This document shows positions 9,301-17,280 of a DNA stretch of 64,000 bases, one piece after another. The stretch spans positions 310,001 to 374,000 of the forward strand of contig JADJNF010000001.1 of assembly GCA_016714445.1 (NCBI GenBank), given 5' to 3'. The DNA comes from Saprospiraceae bacterium (lineage in GTDB: Bacteria > Bacteroidota > Bacteroidia > Chitinophagales > Saprospiraceae). Position 1 is the stretch's first letter, and every line of letters starts with the position of its first letter. A program made the translations under genes and the position numbers. The notes beneath the pieces are model-generated. The model searched no databases and was not told the DNA's origin. It saw nothing but the letters and a program-made list of their open reading frames with translations.

Positions 9301-11015
9301 GCCCCGTCAACAATGGTCCTTACTCATTTAACAACCCTCCAATCGGCGAAACACTTAGTATAAAAATTGAAAATGTGACACTCCAAAATAACCATTGTAT
9401 TTTTGAATATACGGACGATTATGAGCTCAGAACCATACCACTTCCTACCAGATTAATTACTAGGTCACTATGTAAAGGCGAAGTATTTATGATAGGAAAT
9501 GATTTGTACAGTGAAATCAAACCAAATGGAATTTCTGTCATCCCTTCATCAGATCCTGCAAAATGTGATAGTTTAATTACGGTGAATCTTAGTTTTATGG
9601 ATCCATCTCCTGTTACCAACATAAATACGGTGACTTGTGACCAAAATTATTCCATCCTCGTTGGAAGTACTACTTTTAACAGATCCAATCCGATGGGTAC
9701 TGTTATGCTGACAAACAAATTTGGTTGTGATAGCCTCATCAGCATTAGGATTACCTATAATCTTCCATCTACGGGGAGCTACACGGAAACTACCTGTGAT
9801 GCAAATAAACTTTTTAATATAGGGAATCAGGTATTCGACAAAGTTAATCCGGCGGGAAATGTTACTTTACCAGGCGCCAATATATTTGGATGTGATAGTA
9901 TCGTTTTGGTGCAAATAAATTACCTCAATGCTTCTGCATTTCAATTGACCAACACCACCTGCGATGATGCCTATATTTTAAGTGTGGGAGGACAGACTTT
10001 CAGCAAAAACAACCCTTCAGGATCTGTCACATTGTCCGGAATGGCTGCAAATGGCTGCGACAGCATCGTAAATGTTAATATTACCTATTTATCTAAGCCA
10101 ATCGGGAGTTATACTTTAAATACCTGTGATGATAATTTCACCTATACTGGTGGTAATGTTGTATTTAATAAGGCAAATCCTACAGGAACTTTTACACTTA
10201 CGTCCGCTGCGTCCAATGGTTGTGACAGTATCGTTAATGTGCAAATCAATTTTTCTGATTTTAATATTTCCAACGCCCTTTTATATAATTGTGATGGGTC
10301 AGATCCTAAAATTACTTTAAATCTGGCTTCGCATCCCGGGCCTTATACTATAAATATAGACGGTCAGCAAATCGCCACAAATCAGAATCTGCCATTTACT
10401 ACTTCCATCACTTCCGGCAATCATACCCTATTTATTTCAACGCCTGCAGGTTGTGAAGAAAGTATTTTGGTCAGCGTGGAAGATACCAAAGGGCCTGATG
10501 TAATGCTTACACAAAGTCCAAATCCAGATGGAACAATCAGAATTAACGTGATTGCACCGCAAAATGTAATATATGATTTAAGATGGAGTCCGGCATCTTC
10601 ACTCAGTTGTAACAATTGTTTTGATCCGATCGCAAATCCGGCTGAAAAAACCACGTATACCCTGGATTACAAGTACAGTTCAGATTGTGAAGGTCAGAGA
10701 ATGATCTCTGTACAAAGGATAAACACGGACATTACTTTACCCAATATATTTAGCCCGGATGGGGATGGATCAAATGATATATTTTTTGTAGTCTTACCCG
10801 AAAATATTAATGGTACTGTAAAAAACATGGCCATTTATGATCGTTGGGGCAACCAGCTGTTTTCGGCTAAAGACGTACCGCAAATCAACCTTCTGCAGGT
10901 TGGTCGGGTATGTTTAAAGGTGATCCGGTGCAACCAGGCGTTGATGTGTATCTTATTGTATTACAAATTGATGGCAAAGCAGGAACAGATAAGTATGCGG
11001 GAAGTATTACCGTGA
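6378..11015 (+). CDS. Giant adhesin A, main body with T9SS type B C-terminus (frame-broken at both ends)
   Basis: This is the main part of adhesin A; there is no true start here, because it is reached from 5814 through two compensating indels. Domains in order: the end of one and all of a second 67-residue 'NGI-G-WSPAINN' unit, a related unit with CNNGASVSLP, a chain of PKD/SprB-like beta domains, four ~60-residue repeats each built around TCD ... NP.G ... GCDS, and a gliding-motility-associated (type B) sorting domain (PNIFSPDGDGSNDIFF ... IYDRWGN). The gene loses frame near 10878, where gtaccgc replaces the gtacccgc of copy B. With one C restored, the sorting domain reads through to TAG at 11021-11023. 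With all three indels corrected the product would be 1736 residues. Cell-surface adhesin is the likely role. Confidence 0.8.
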   Translation: MSGEVFTLPVSSLEGITGTWSPALNNMATETYVFTPDAVPNTCYGSQTMTVTVNPLITPTFTEIEPVCQGSSFSLPLTSTNGISGIWSPAINNLSTTPYTFTPDPILHPCAGPSMMTVEIEPPAVPALGPFGPYCNNGASVSLPLVQDGITGTWSGAILTGNSFNPSVLAPGIYTITFNPAAGECAVPGEISISLVSAPQINTASLNSCDDDQDGIAVFDLTSVDNIVTNNLGTNSVSWFTDEANLNIISVPSAFFSGNATVYARVTNPDGCSATVPVTLTLDPPVILNLTDFSSCINGPVIGLPVVVDGYAGVWSGLNISGGNQFNPAGLNTGAYPITFSPTGGFCVAPITVNVNITSAGPVPLNSPIATTCSGDASAVLSNQQGGISGVWSGSPFLTGNIFNISASGAGTFTVTFTPNGSGSCFSPNTTQVVVIPNTVLTPVNFSDVCSSSSIINLGTVVDGEMGSWSGNTQIVGNTFNPNTTAGDYPVIFTPTKNCVTGFTTNIKVLPFITLTPPALGPTCVNGATIALPSSINSVSGTWTLNGSPITTFNPGTSGTGNFTLNFNPDPTACALPFNTTISVGQINAGKDSISTLCSIHQDTINLNNFLSAGSTSGGEWKLNNILISNPTKYSLATLSAGNHIFSYLLNDVSCGRDTALITFNITFPNNAGNNSQSILCSDNTSSVDFNSLLGTHGSGGTWTQPFGSNIDISNISNVDLSSLAAGSYEFKYILPAGICPSDTSITLFDIKTFNSAGVDDNSTLCLGTEIDLINLVNTSFIGGNIVNPSGISGLTGSIWNTSGLLSGQYTFLYVVNNPAPCLSDTSELVINLAASVSAGNDISDFFCENATLDLNSYLSSGASAGGKFFLNGVEIINGNYTTTTQTNLQFIYKVGDGLTCPEDTAFITLGPILKPGVSVTGLKDICENDCQDITIIHSIPAGAQIAISMTTSTGIKYNITNPVLNSNPINLYICPVNNGPYSFNNPPIGETLSIKIENVTLQNNHCIFEYTDDYELRTIPLPTRLITRSLCKGEVFMIGNDLYSEIKPNGISVIPSSDPAKCDSLITVNLSFMDPSPVTNINTVTCDQNYSILVGSTTFNRSNPMGTVMLTNKFGCDSLISIRITYNLPSTGSYTETTCDANKLFNIGNQVFDKVNPAGNVTLPGANIFGCDSIVLVQINYLNASAFQLTNTTCDDAYILSVGGQTFSKNNPSGSVTLSGMAANGCDSIVNVNITYLSKPIGSYTLNTCDDNFTYTGGNVVFNKANPTGTFTLTSAASNGCDSIVNVQINFSDFNISNALLYNCDGSDPKITLNLASHPGPYTINIDGQQIATNQNLPFTTSITSGNHTLFISTPAGCEESILVSVEDTKGPDVMLTQSPNPDGTIRINVIAPQNVIYDLRWSPASSLSCNNCFDPIANPAEKTTYTLDYKYSSDCEGQRMISVQRINTDITLPNIFSPDGDGSNDIFFVVLPENINGTVKNMAIYDRWGNQLFSAKDVPQINLLQVGRVCLKVIRCNQALMCILLYYKLMAKQEQISMREVLP

Positions 11016-11023
11016 TCAGGTAG
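6552..11023 (+). repeat. Long direct duplication, copy 1
   Basis: This block is nearly identical to 13129-17951, with identical stretches of more than 250 bases (for example around 7925-8205 against 14853-15133). The two copies differ in length by exactly 351 bases. That difference comes from a segment present only in copy 2 (13519-13869) and cleanly absent here after position 6941. Divergence begins upstream of about 6550. Confidence 0.9.
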
Positions 11024-11419
11024 ACAAATATTCATATGAAAACCTAAACAAATACATTGGCAAAAAAACTATATTTTTGAATCACAAATAAACGTTGAAT
11101 CAGGATAGTATTATGAATGGTTTAAAAAATAATTTTAGAAAGATTATATCTATCTTTGCTAACCAATTTAAAATAAGATGTTCAAAAAATCGTAATGTGA
11201 CAAAATATTTTTATACCTTTTTTGTTTTCTTAGTACCTTTGTTCAATATTGAATTTTTAACAAATTCCACCATAATAAACAATATTCAAGAATTGTCCGG
11301 CAACATCAAAACCTAACAAAAATATATTTTAAATTTCAAAACTGAAAAATCTTTAATGAATAATTTGAAACCAGTCATTAAGATTGAAGAGCCACAGTTA
11401 TAATAACCTAAACGAATAT
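11024..11419 (+). other. Intergenic region between the two adhesin genes
   Basis: This AT-rich stretch has no recognisable gene. A -7-like box, TATTTTTG, sits at 11072-11079. Downstream is a short open frame (TTG 11095 or ATG 11113, to 11316) coding a lysine-rich then hydrophobic peptide; it could be a leader peptide, a decayed signal-peptide exon of another adhesin copy, or chance. No terminator hairpin with a U-run was seen after adhesin A. Confidence 0.4.
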
Positions 11420-11593
11420 ATGTATAAAGTTTTCAGATATATAAAAACATTCACATTTGTAATTTTGGCATATATAGTGAATGCCCAATGTCCGACGGTA
11501 GAAGCCATCATGGTCGATGCTTGTGGTACAGAGCAGGATAATGAGTTTGTCATTATCAATGCCGGAGGTGGATTTAACAGCAGGTTATATTAG
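11420..11593 (+). CDS. Giant adhesin B, signal peptide and start of the mature protein (frame-broken)
   Basis: This is the 5' piece of the second giant gene, expected to span 11420-17951. The ATG at 11420 is preferred over the in-frame ATG at 11384 because it places a normal signal peptide (MYKVFRYIKTFTFVILAYIVNAQ) at the very N-terminus. The mature protein starts CPTVEAIMVDACGTEQDNEFV, a cysteine-containing opening seen in lamin-tail-like modules. The frame breaks in aacagcagg near 11578-11583, where one missing base would restore GGGFN followed by QVILVDFDINNN. The stop at 11591-11593 is therefore not the natural end. Confidence 0.65.
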   Translation: MYKVFRYIKTFTFVILAYIVNAQCPTVEAIMVDACGTEQDNEFVIINAGGGFNSRLY

Positions 11594-11682
11594 TAGATTT
11601 CGATATAAATAACAATATTATTGGTCCGGAAAATAATGACATAAATACTAATTTTGGGAACATTGGTGGTGTTCCATGTGGG

Positions 11683-11919
11683 TTGACTGTAGGAAATATT
11701 GCCGCTTTTTCTGGGTGCAGCAATTTAATTTCTATAGGTCCTGGATTTGATGTTCCTGCAAATTCCATCGTAGTCTTACAAATAAGTTCCGGGTCTGAAA
11801 CAGGTATTTATAATTTTTCAAGTTTATGCGGATTGGGTCAATGTGTTTATGTGATATCAAGTACTTGTCAAAGAGATAATGGAGCTTTTCTAATGCAGCT
11901 GCCGGACAAGAACAACTAA
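11683..11919 (+). CDS. Giant adhesin B, second fragment of the N-terminal domain
   Basis: This open stretch (no genuine start; TTG at 11683) continues the N-terminal domain of adhesin B. The coding frame in fact begins at about 11583, giving VDFDINNNIIGPENND and then CGLTVGNIAAFSGCSNLISIG, a lamin-tail-like beta fold. It ends prematurely because three single bases appear to be missing over 55 bases: one T in the run at about 11890-11893, one A in caacta near 11914, and one A in caatg near 11950. Restoring them reads AFSNAAAGQEQTTNFTISG and then VVSNQMTYSMPLLAGG, joining this piece to the next without a stop. Confidence 0.6.
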   Translation: MTVGNIAAFSGCSNLISIGPGFDVPANSIVVLQISSGSETGIYNFSSLCGLGQCVYVISSTCQRDNGAFLMQLPDKNN

Positions 11920-11949
11920 TTTTACCATTAGTGGAGTTGTATCCAATCA

Positions 11950-14900
11950 ATGACCTATTCTATGCCATTATTAGCAGGTGGAAATGGAGCATATTATCTT
12001 CCATTGGCAAATTCTTATGGAAATGGTGGTTGCAGCGTTCCACCATCATCATCAGCTCCATTACCTGCTTCTGTTGATCAGCCAGCAAACATTGAAGTAT
12101 GTGGTGGACAAATGGTAAGCAGTATTTTTACCGGCACAGGCACATCCTATGAATGGATAAATTCCAATACTTCTATAGGATTAGGCGCATCCGGAACAGG
12201 AAATATTAGTTTCAATAGCGCAAATGTTGCATCAACACAAATCGGTACTATAACAGTTTTTCCTCAAGGTTCATGTCCCGGGACACCAAAAATGTTTACA
12301 ATCACTGTCAATCCCAGCCAAACTCCCACTTTTACACAAATACCTCCCATTTGTGCCGGTGGTTCTTTTACTCTTCCTACAACATCTATGAATGGTATAG
12401 CAGGTAGTTGGGCTCCAGCGATTAACAATACCATGACTATGACTTACACTTTTACTCCTGATCCTTTATTACATCCATGTGGGGCACCTGTAACTATGGA
12501 AGTGATTGTCAATCCGATAGTTACACCTGATTTTACTCAAATACCTCCAATGTGTTCAGGAGCGGCTATTACTCTTCCTTCTACATCCAATAATGGGATT
12601 AGCGGCATGTGGTCTCCAGCCATCAATAATACCATGACAATGTTATACACCTTCACTCCGGATCCTATCGCACATCCCTGTGCTAATATGAACCAGATGA
12701 CCGTGGTAGTAAATCCTACATCAACACCGGATTTCATGCAAATTGGCCCAATATGTTCTGGTACTCCATTTACATTGCCATTGACGTCCCCTAATGGTAT
12801 TACGGGTATGTGGTCGCCACCGGCAAATAATACAGCCACCACACTTTATACTTTTACACCTGACCCGTTAGCACATCCATGTGCCAATCCCGCGACGATG
12901 ACCGTAAATGTAATACCACAACCTAACCCGGAATTCACACAAATAGAACCAGTATGTTTTGGGGGCGTCATCAACCTTCCATCAGTTTCAAATAATGGTA
13001 TTTCAGGAACATGGTCTCCTGCCATCAATAACACTATGACTATTACTTACACTTTTTCTCCGGATCTGATAGCCCATCCATGTGCCAACATTGCCAATAT
13101 GACTGTAGTGGTAAATATGATAACATCCCCATCTTTTACACAGATAGAACCCGTCTGTCAGGGGAGCTCATTTACCTTGCCACTAACATCCACCAACGGC
13201 ATCACAGGTATATGGTCACCTGCGATCAATAATACAAATACAACATTGTATACATTTACACCCGATCCCATATTACATCCCTGTGCTGGCCCTTCCATGA
13301 TGACAGTCGATATTGAGCCTCCTGCTGTGCCGGCACTTGGCCCTTTCGGACCATACTGCAACAATGGTGCGTCTGTATCACTTCCTTTAGTACAGGATGG
13401 TATAACCGGCACCTGGTCCGGTGCAATACTTAACGGTAATTCTTTTAATCCTTCTGTTTTAGCTCCGGGAATATATACCATCACTTTTAATCCTGCAGCA
13501 GGTGAATGTGCTGTACCAAATTCTACTCAAATTGAAGTCATCGAAAACCCAATAGGAAATATTTCAGGTAACCCGATACTTTGCCCCGATCAATGCGGTC
13601 AGGTCTTTTTTAATTTTTCAGGTGGGTCCGGCACTTATAATATCAATATGAATATCGATGCCGGTCTTTTTAATTTTAATTTCCCCATGGTAGGTATTAC
13701 AAACTCTACAATACTTAATATCTGTTCAAAAAATGGTCTACCATTTGACCCATCATCCAACACCATAAATATACCCACTTTTATTTCATCAGGCTCCTAT
13801 TCTCTGACCTTACTTAATTTCTTTTCTATACCTTCTGGATCGTGTACTACAGGTATAGTTGGAGTTCCAGGTGAGATTTCCATTTCCTTGGTAAGTGCAC
13901 CACAGATAAATACTGCATCATTAAATTCTTGCGATGCTGATCAGGATGGAATTGCTGTTTTTGATCTTACCTCAGTAGACAATATCGTAACAAATAATTT
14001 AGGTACAAATTCCGTCACTTGGTTTACCGATGAGGCAAACCTAAACATTATTTCTGTACCATCGGCATTTTCTTCCGGTAATGCAACCGTGTATGCTCGT
14101 GTTACAAATCCCGATGGCTGTTCTGCAACCGTGCCTGTTACTTTGACACTTGATCCACCGGTCATTCTGAATTTGACTGATTTTTCATCATGTATAAATG
14201 GTCCGATCATTGGTTTGCCTGTCGTTGTGGATGGATATGCAGGAGTTTGGTCTGGAATAAATATCTCTGGCGGCAATCAATTCAGTCCGGCTGGTCTAAA
14301 CACCGGAGCTTATCCGATCACTTTTAGTCCTACAGGTGGCTTTTGTGTGGCTCCCATCACTGTCAACGTAAATATCACTTCAGCAGGACCGGTACCGCTA
14401 AACTCCCCCATCGCCACGACTTGTTCAGGTGATGCTTCGGCAGTTTTAAGCAATCAACAAGGTGGAATCAGCGGTGTATGGTCAGGTAGTCCTTTCCTTA
14501 CAGGCAATATTTTTAATATTTCAGCTTCAGGAGCAGGTACTTTTACGGTAACATTTACACCCAATGGATCAGGTTCATGCTTCAGCCCCAACACCACACA
14601 AGTAGTGGTTATTCCAAATACGGTTTTAACCCCTGTCAATTTTTCGGATGTTTGCTCGGGTAGTTCTATCATCAATTTAGGAACGGTAGTCGATGGAGAA
14701 ATGGGTAGCTGGTCAGGTAATATACAAATCGTTGCAAACACATTTAATCCTAATACCACTGCAGGTGACTATCCTTTGATTTTTACACCCACAAAAAACT
14801 GCGTCACAGGTTTTACCACCAACATCAAAGTATTGCCTTTCATTACTTTAACGCCGCCGGCTCTTGGGCCAACTTGTGTAAACGGTGCCACTATCGCCCT

Positions 14901-17280
14901 ACCTTCTTCGATAAATTCAGTATCAGGGACATGGACATTAAACGGGAGTCCAATAACCACTTTTAATCCCGGCACTTCAGGAACAGGAAACTTTACTTTA
15001 AACTTCAACCCAGATCCAACAGCATGTGCTTTGCCTTTTAATACCACTATTTCCGTTGGTCAGATCAATGCGGGTAAAGATAGTATTTCCACCCTGTGCA
15101 GTATCCACCAGGACACTATAAACCTGAACAATTTTTTATCCGCTGGTTCAACTTCAGGAGGTGAGTGGAAATTAAATAATTTACTTATTTCAAATCCAAC
15201 AAAATATAGTCTTGCTACACTTTCATCGGGAAATCACATTTTTTCATACTTATTGAATGATGTATCCTGCGGCAGAGATACAGCCATAATTACATTCAAT
15301 ATCACTTTCCCAAATAATGCCGGTAATAACAGTCAATCGATATTGTGCTCTGATAACACATCTTCTGTTGATTTTAACAGTCTTTTGGGTACTCATGGTT
15401 CGGGTGGAACCTGGACTCAACCATTCGGATCAAACATTGATTTAAGCAATATCAGTAATGTAGATTTGTCTTCACTGGCTGCCGGAAGCTATGAGTTTAA
15501 GTATATTTTACCTGCCGGGGTTTGTCCTTCAGACACATCGATCACCTTATTTGATATTAAAACTTTCAATTCCGCAGGCTTAGATGATAATTCCACCTTA
15601 TGTTTGGGTACTGAAATTGACTTAATAAACCTTGTAAATACCAGTTTTATAGGTGGAAACATTGTAAACCCATCGGGAATTTCCGGGCTTACCGGTAGCA
15701 TTTGGAATACATCAGGTCTACTGTCCGGTCAGTATACGTTTCTATATGTGGTGAATAATCCTGCGCCCTGCTTGTCCGACACTTCAGAATTAGTGATAAA
15801 TCTGGCAGCAAGTGTTTCTGCAGGAAATGACATAAGTGACTTCTTTTGCGAAAATGCAACTTTGGATTTAAACAGTTATCTCTCGTCGGGTGCATCAGCA
15901 GGAGGAAAGTTTTTCCTGAATGGGGTTGAAATAATCAATGGCAATTATACGACAAATACTCAAACCAACCTTCAGTTTATTTACAAAGTTGGTGATGGTT
16001 TGACTTGTCCCGAAGATACGGCTTTTATAACTTTGGGGCCCATTTTAAAACCAGGTGTCAATGTAACCGGTCTCAAAGACATTTGTGAAAATGATTGTCA
16101 GGATATCACTATCATCCACAGCATACCTGCAGGCGCACAAATAGCCATTAGCATGACCACATCCACGGGAATTAAGTACAATATCACAAACCCTGTATTA
16201 AATTCAAATCCAATTAACCTTTACATTTGCCCCGTCAACAATGGTCCTTACTCATTTAACAACCCTCCAATCGGCGAAACACTAAGTATAAAAATTGAAA
16301 ATGTCACACTCCAAGATAACCATTGTATTTTTGAATATACGGACGATTATGAGCTCAGAACCATACCACTTCCTACCAGATTAATTACTAGGTCACTGTG
16401 TAAAGGCGAAGTATTTATGATAGGAAATGATTTGTACAGTGAAATCAAACCAAATGGAATTTCTGTCATCCCTTCATCAGATCCTGCAAAATGTGATAGT
16501 TTAATTACGGTGAATCTTAGTTTTATGGATCCATCTCCTGTTACCAACATAAATACGGTGACTTGTGACCAAAATTATTCCATCCTCGTTGGAAGTACTA
16601 CTTTTAACAGATCCAATCCGATGGGTACTGTTATGCTGACAAACAAATTTGGTTGTGATAGTCTGATCAGCATTAGGATTACCTATAATCTTCCTTCTAC
16701 AGGGAGCTACACGGAAAGTACCTGTGATGCAAATAAAGTTTTTAATATAGGGAATCAGGTATTCGACAAAGTTAATCCGGCGGGAAATGTTACTTTACCA
16801 GGCGCCAATATATTTGGATGTGATAGTATCGTTGTGGTGAAAATAAATTACCTCAATGCTTCGGCATTTCAATTGACCAACACCACCTGCGATGATGCCT
16901 ATATTTTAAGTGTGGGAGGACAGACTTTCAGCAAAAACAACCCTTCAGGATTTGTCACATTGTCCGGAATGGCTGCAAATGGCTGCGACAGCATCGTAAA
17001 TGTTAATATTACCTATTTATCTAAGCCAATCGGGAGTTATACTTTAAATACCTGTGATGATAATTTCACCTATACTGGTGGTAATGTTGTATTTAATAAG
17101 GCAAATCCTACAGGATCTTTTATTCTTACGTCCGCTGCGTCCAATGGTTGTGACAGTATCGTTAATGTGCAAATCAATTTTTCTGATTTTAATATTTCCA
17201 ACGCCCTTTTATATAATTGTGATGGGTCAGATCCTAAAATTACTTTAAATCTGGCTTCGCATCCCGGCCTTATACTATAA
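11950..17280 (+). CDS. Giant adhesin B, main body (frame-broken near its 3' end)
   Basis: This 1776-codon open frame is the bulk of adhesin B. From the N-terminus it has a short unique region, five perfectly spaced 67-residue units (12325-13329), the CNNGASVSLP unit, a 117-residue module absent from copy A (13519-13869), the chain of PKD/SprB-like domains shared with copy A, and the four TCD...GCDS repeats. The frame is lost at cccggcc near 17266, where copy A has cccgggcc; the false ending is HPGLIL. Coding continues in the next frame to the sorting domain. The full repaired gene 11420-17951 would encode 2178 residues. It is probably exported by T9SS and displayed on the surface as an adhesin; no enzyme motif was seen. 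Confidence 0.85.
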   Translation: MTYSMPLLAGGNGAYYLPLANSYGNGGCSVPPSSSAPLPASVDQPANIEVCGGQMVSSIFTGTGTSYEWINSNTSIGLGASGTGNISFNSANVASTQIGTITVFPQGSCPGTPKMFTITVNPSQTPTFTQIPPICAGGSFTLPTTSMNGIAGSWAPAINNTMTMTYTFTPDPLLHPCGAPVTMEVIVNPIVTPDFTQIPPMCSGAAITLPSTSNNGISGMWSPAINNTMTMLYTFTPDPIAHPCANMNQMTVVVNPTSTPDFMQIGPICSGTPFTLPLTSPNGITGMWSPPANNTATTLYTFTPDPLAHPCANPATMTVNVIPQPNPEFTQIEPVCFGGVINLPSVSNNGISGTWSPAINNTMTITYTFSPDLIAHPCANIANMTVVVNMITSPSFTQIEPVCQGSSFTLPLTSTNGITGIWSPAINNTNTTLYTFTPDPILHPCAGPSMMTVDIEPPAVPALGPFGPYCNNGASVSLPLVQDGITGTWSGAILNGNSFNPSVLAPGIYTITFNPAAGECAVPNSTQIEVIENPIGNISGNPILCPDQCGQVFFNFSGGSGTYNINMNIDAGLFNFNFPMVGITNSTILNICSKNGLPFDPSSNTINIPTFISSGSYSLTLLNFFSIPSGSCTTGIVGVPGEISISLVSAPQINTASLNSCDADQDGIAVFDLTSVDNIVTNNLGTNSVTWFTDEANLNIISVPSAFSSGNATVYARVTNPDGCSATVPVTLTLDPPVILNLTDFSSCINGPIIGLPVVVDGYAGVWSGINISGGNQFSPAGLNTGAYPITFSPTGGFCVAPITVNVNITSAGPVPLNSPIATTCSGDASAVLSNQQGGISGVWSGSPFLTGNIFNISASGAGTFTVTFTPNGSGSCFSPNTTQVVVIPNTVLTPVNFSDVCSGSSIINLGTVVDGEMGSWSGNIQIVANTFNPNTTAGDYPLIFTPTKNCVTGFTTNIKVLPFITLTPPALGPTCVNGATIALPSSINSVSGTWTLNGSPITTFNPGTSGTGNFTLNFNPDPTACALPFNTTISVGQINAGKDSISTLCSIHQDTINLNNFLSAGSTSGGEWKLNNLLISNPTKYSLATLSSGNHIFSYLLNDVSCGRDTAIITFNITFPNNAGNNSQSILCSDNTSSVDFNSLLGTHGSGGTWTQPFGSNIDLSNISNVDLSSLAAGSYEFKYILPAGVCPSDTSITLFDIKTFNSAGLDDNSTLCLGTEIDLINLVNTSFIGGNIVNPSGISGLTGSIWNTSGLLSGQYTFLYVVNNPAPCLSDTSELVINLAASVSAGNDISDFFCENATLDLNSYLSSGASAGGKFFLNGVEIINGNYTTNTQTNLQFIYKVGDGLTCPEDTAFITLGPILKPGVNVTGLKDICENDCQDITIIHSIPAGAQIAISMTTSTGIKYNITNPVLNSNPINLYICPVNNGPYSFNNPPIGETLSIKIENVTLQDNHCIFEYTDDYELRTIPLPTRLITRSLCKGEVFMIGNDLYSEIKPNGISVIPSSDPAKCDSLITVNLSFMDPSPVTNINTVTCDQNYSILVGSTTFNRSNPMGTVMLTNKFGCDSLISIRITYNLPSTGSYTESTCDANKVFNIGNQVFDKVNPAGNVTLPGANIFGCDSIVVVKINYLNASAFQLTNTTCDDAYILSVGGQTFSKNNPSGFVTLSGMAANGCDSIVNVNITYLSKPIGSYTLNTCDDNFTYTGGNVVFNKANPTGSFILTSAASNGCDSIVNVQINFSDFNISNALLYNCDGSDPKITLNLASHPGLIL
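12325..13329 (+). repeat. Five tandem 201-bp units coding a 67-residue repeat
   Basis: Units start at 12325, 12526, 12727, 12928 and 13129, each exactly 201 bases apart, with a related half-diverged sixth unit from 13330. Each encodes P-x-F-x-Q-I-x-P-x-C ... LP ... NGI-x-G-x-W-x-P followed by NN...YTFTPD...HPC. Copy A has only two such units before the 13330-equivalent unit (from 6352 and 6552). This is protein-repeat expansion, not CRISPR. Confidence 0.92.

Noticed and set aside
11095..11316. 73-codon open frame between the adhesin genes
   Set aside because: A -7-like box lies upstream, but the peptide is low-complexity and AT-driven with no recognised family; it was kept only as a note in the intergenic entry.
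12325..13329. Regularly spaced repeats that might suggest a CRISPR array
   Set aside because: The unit is 201 bases, lies inside one open frame and encodes 67-residue protein repeats. There are no short repeats with unique spacers.
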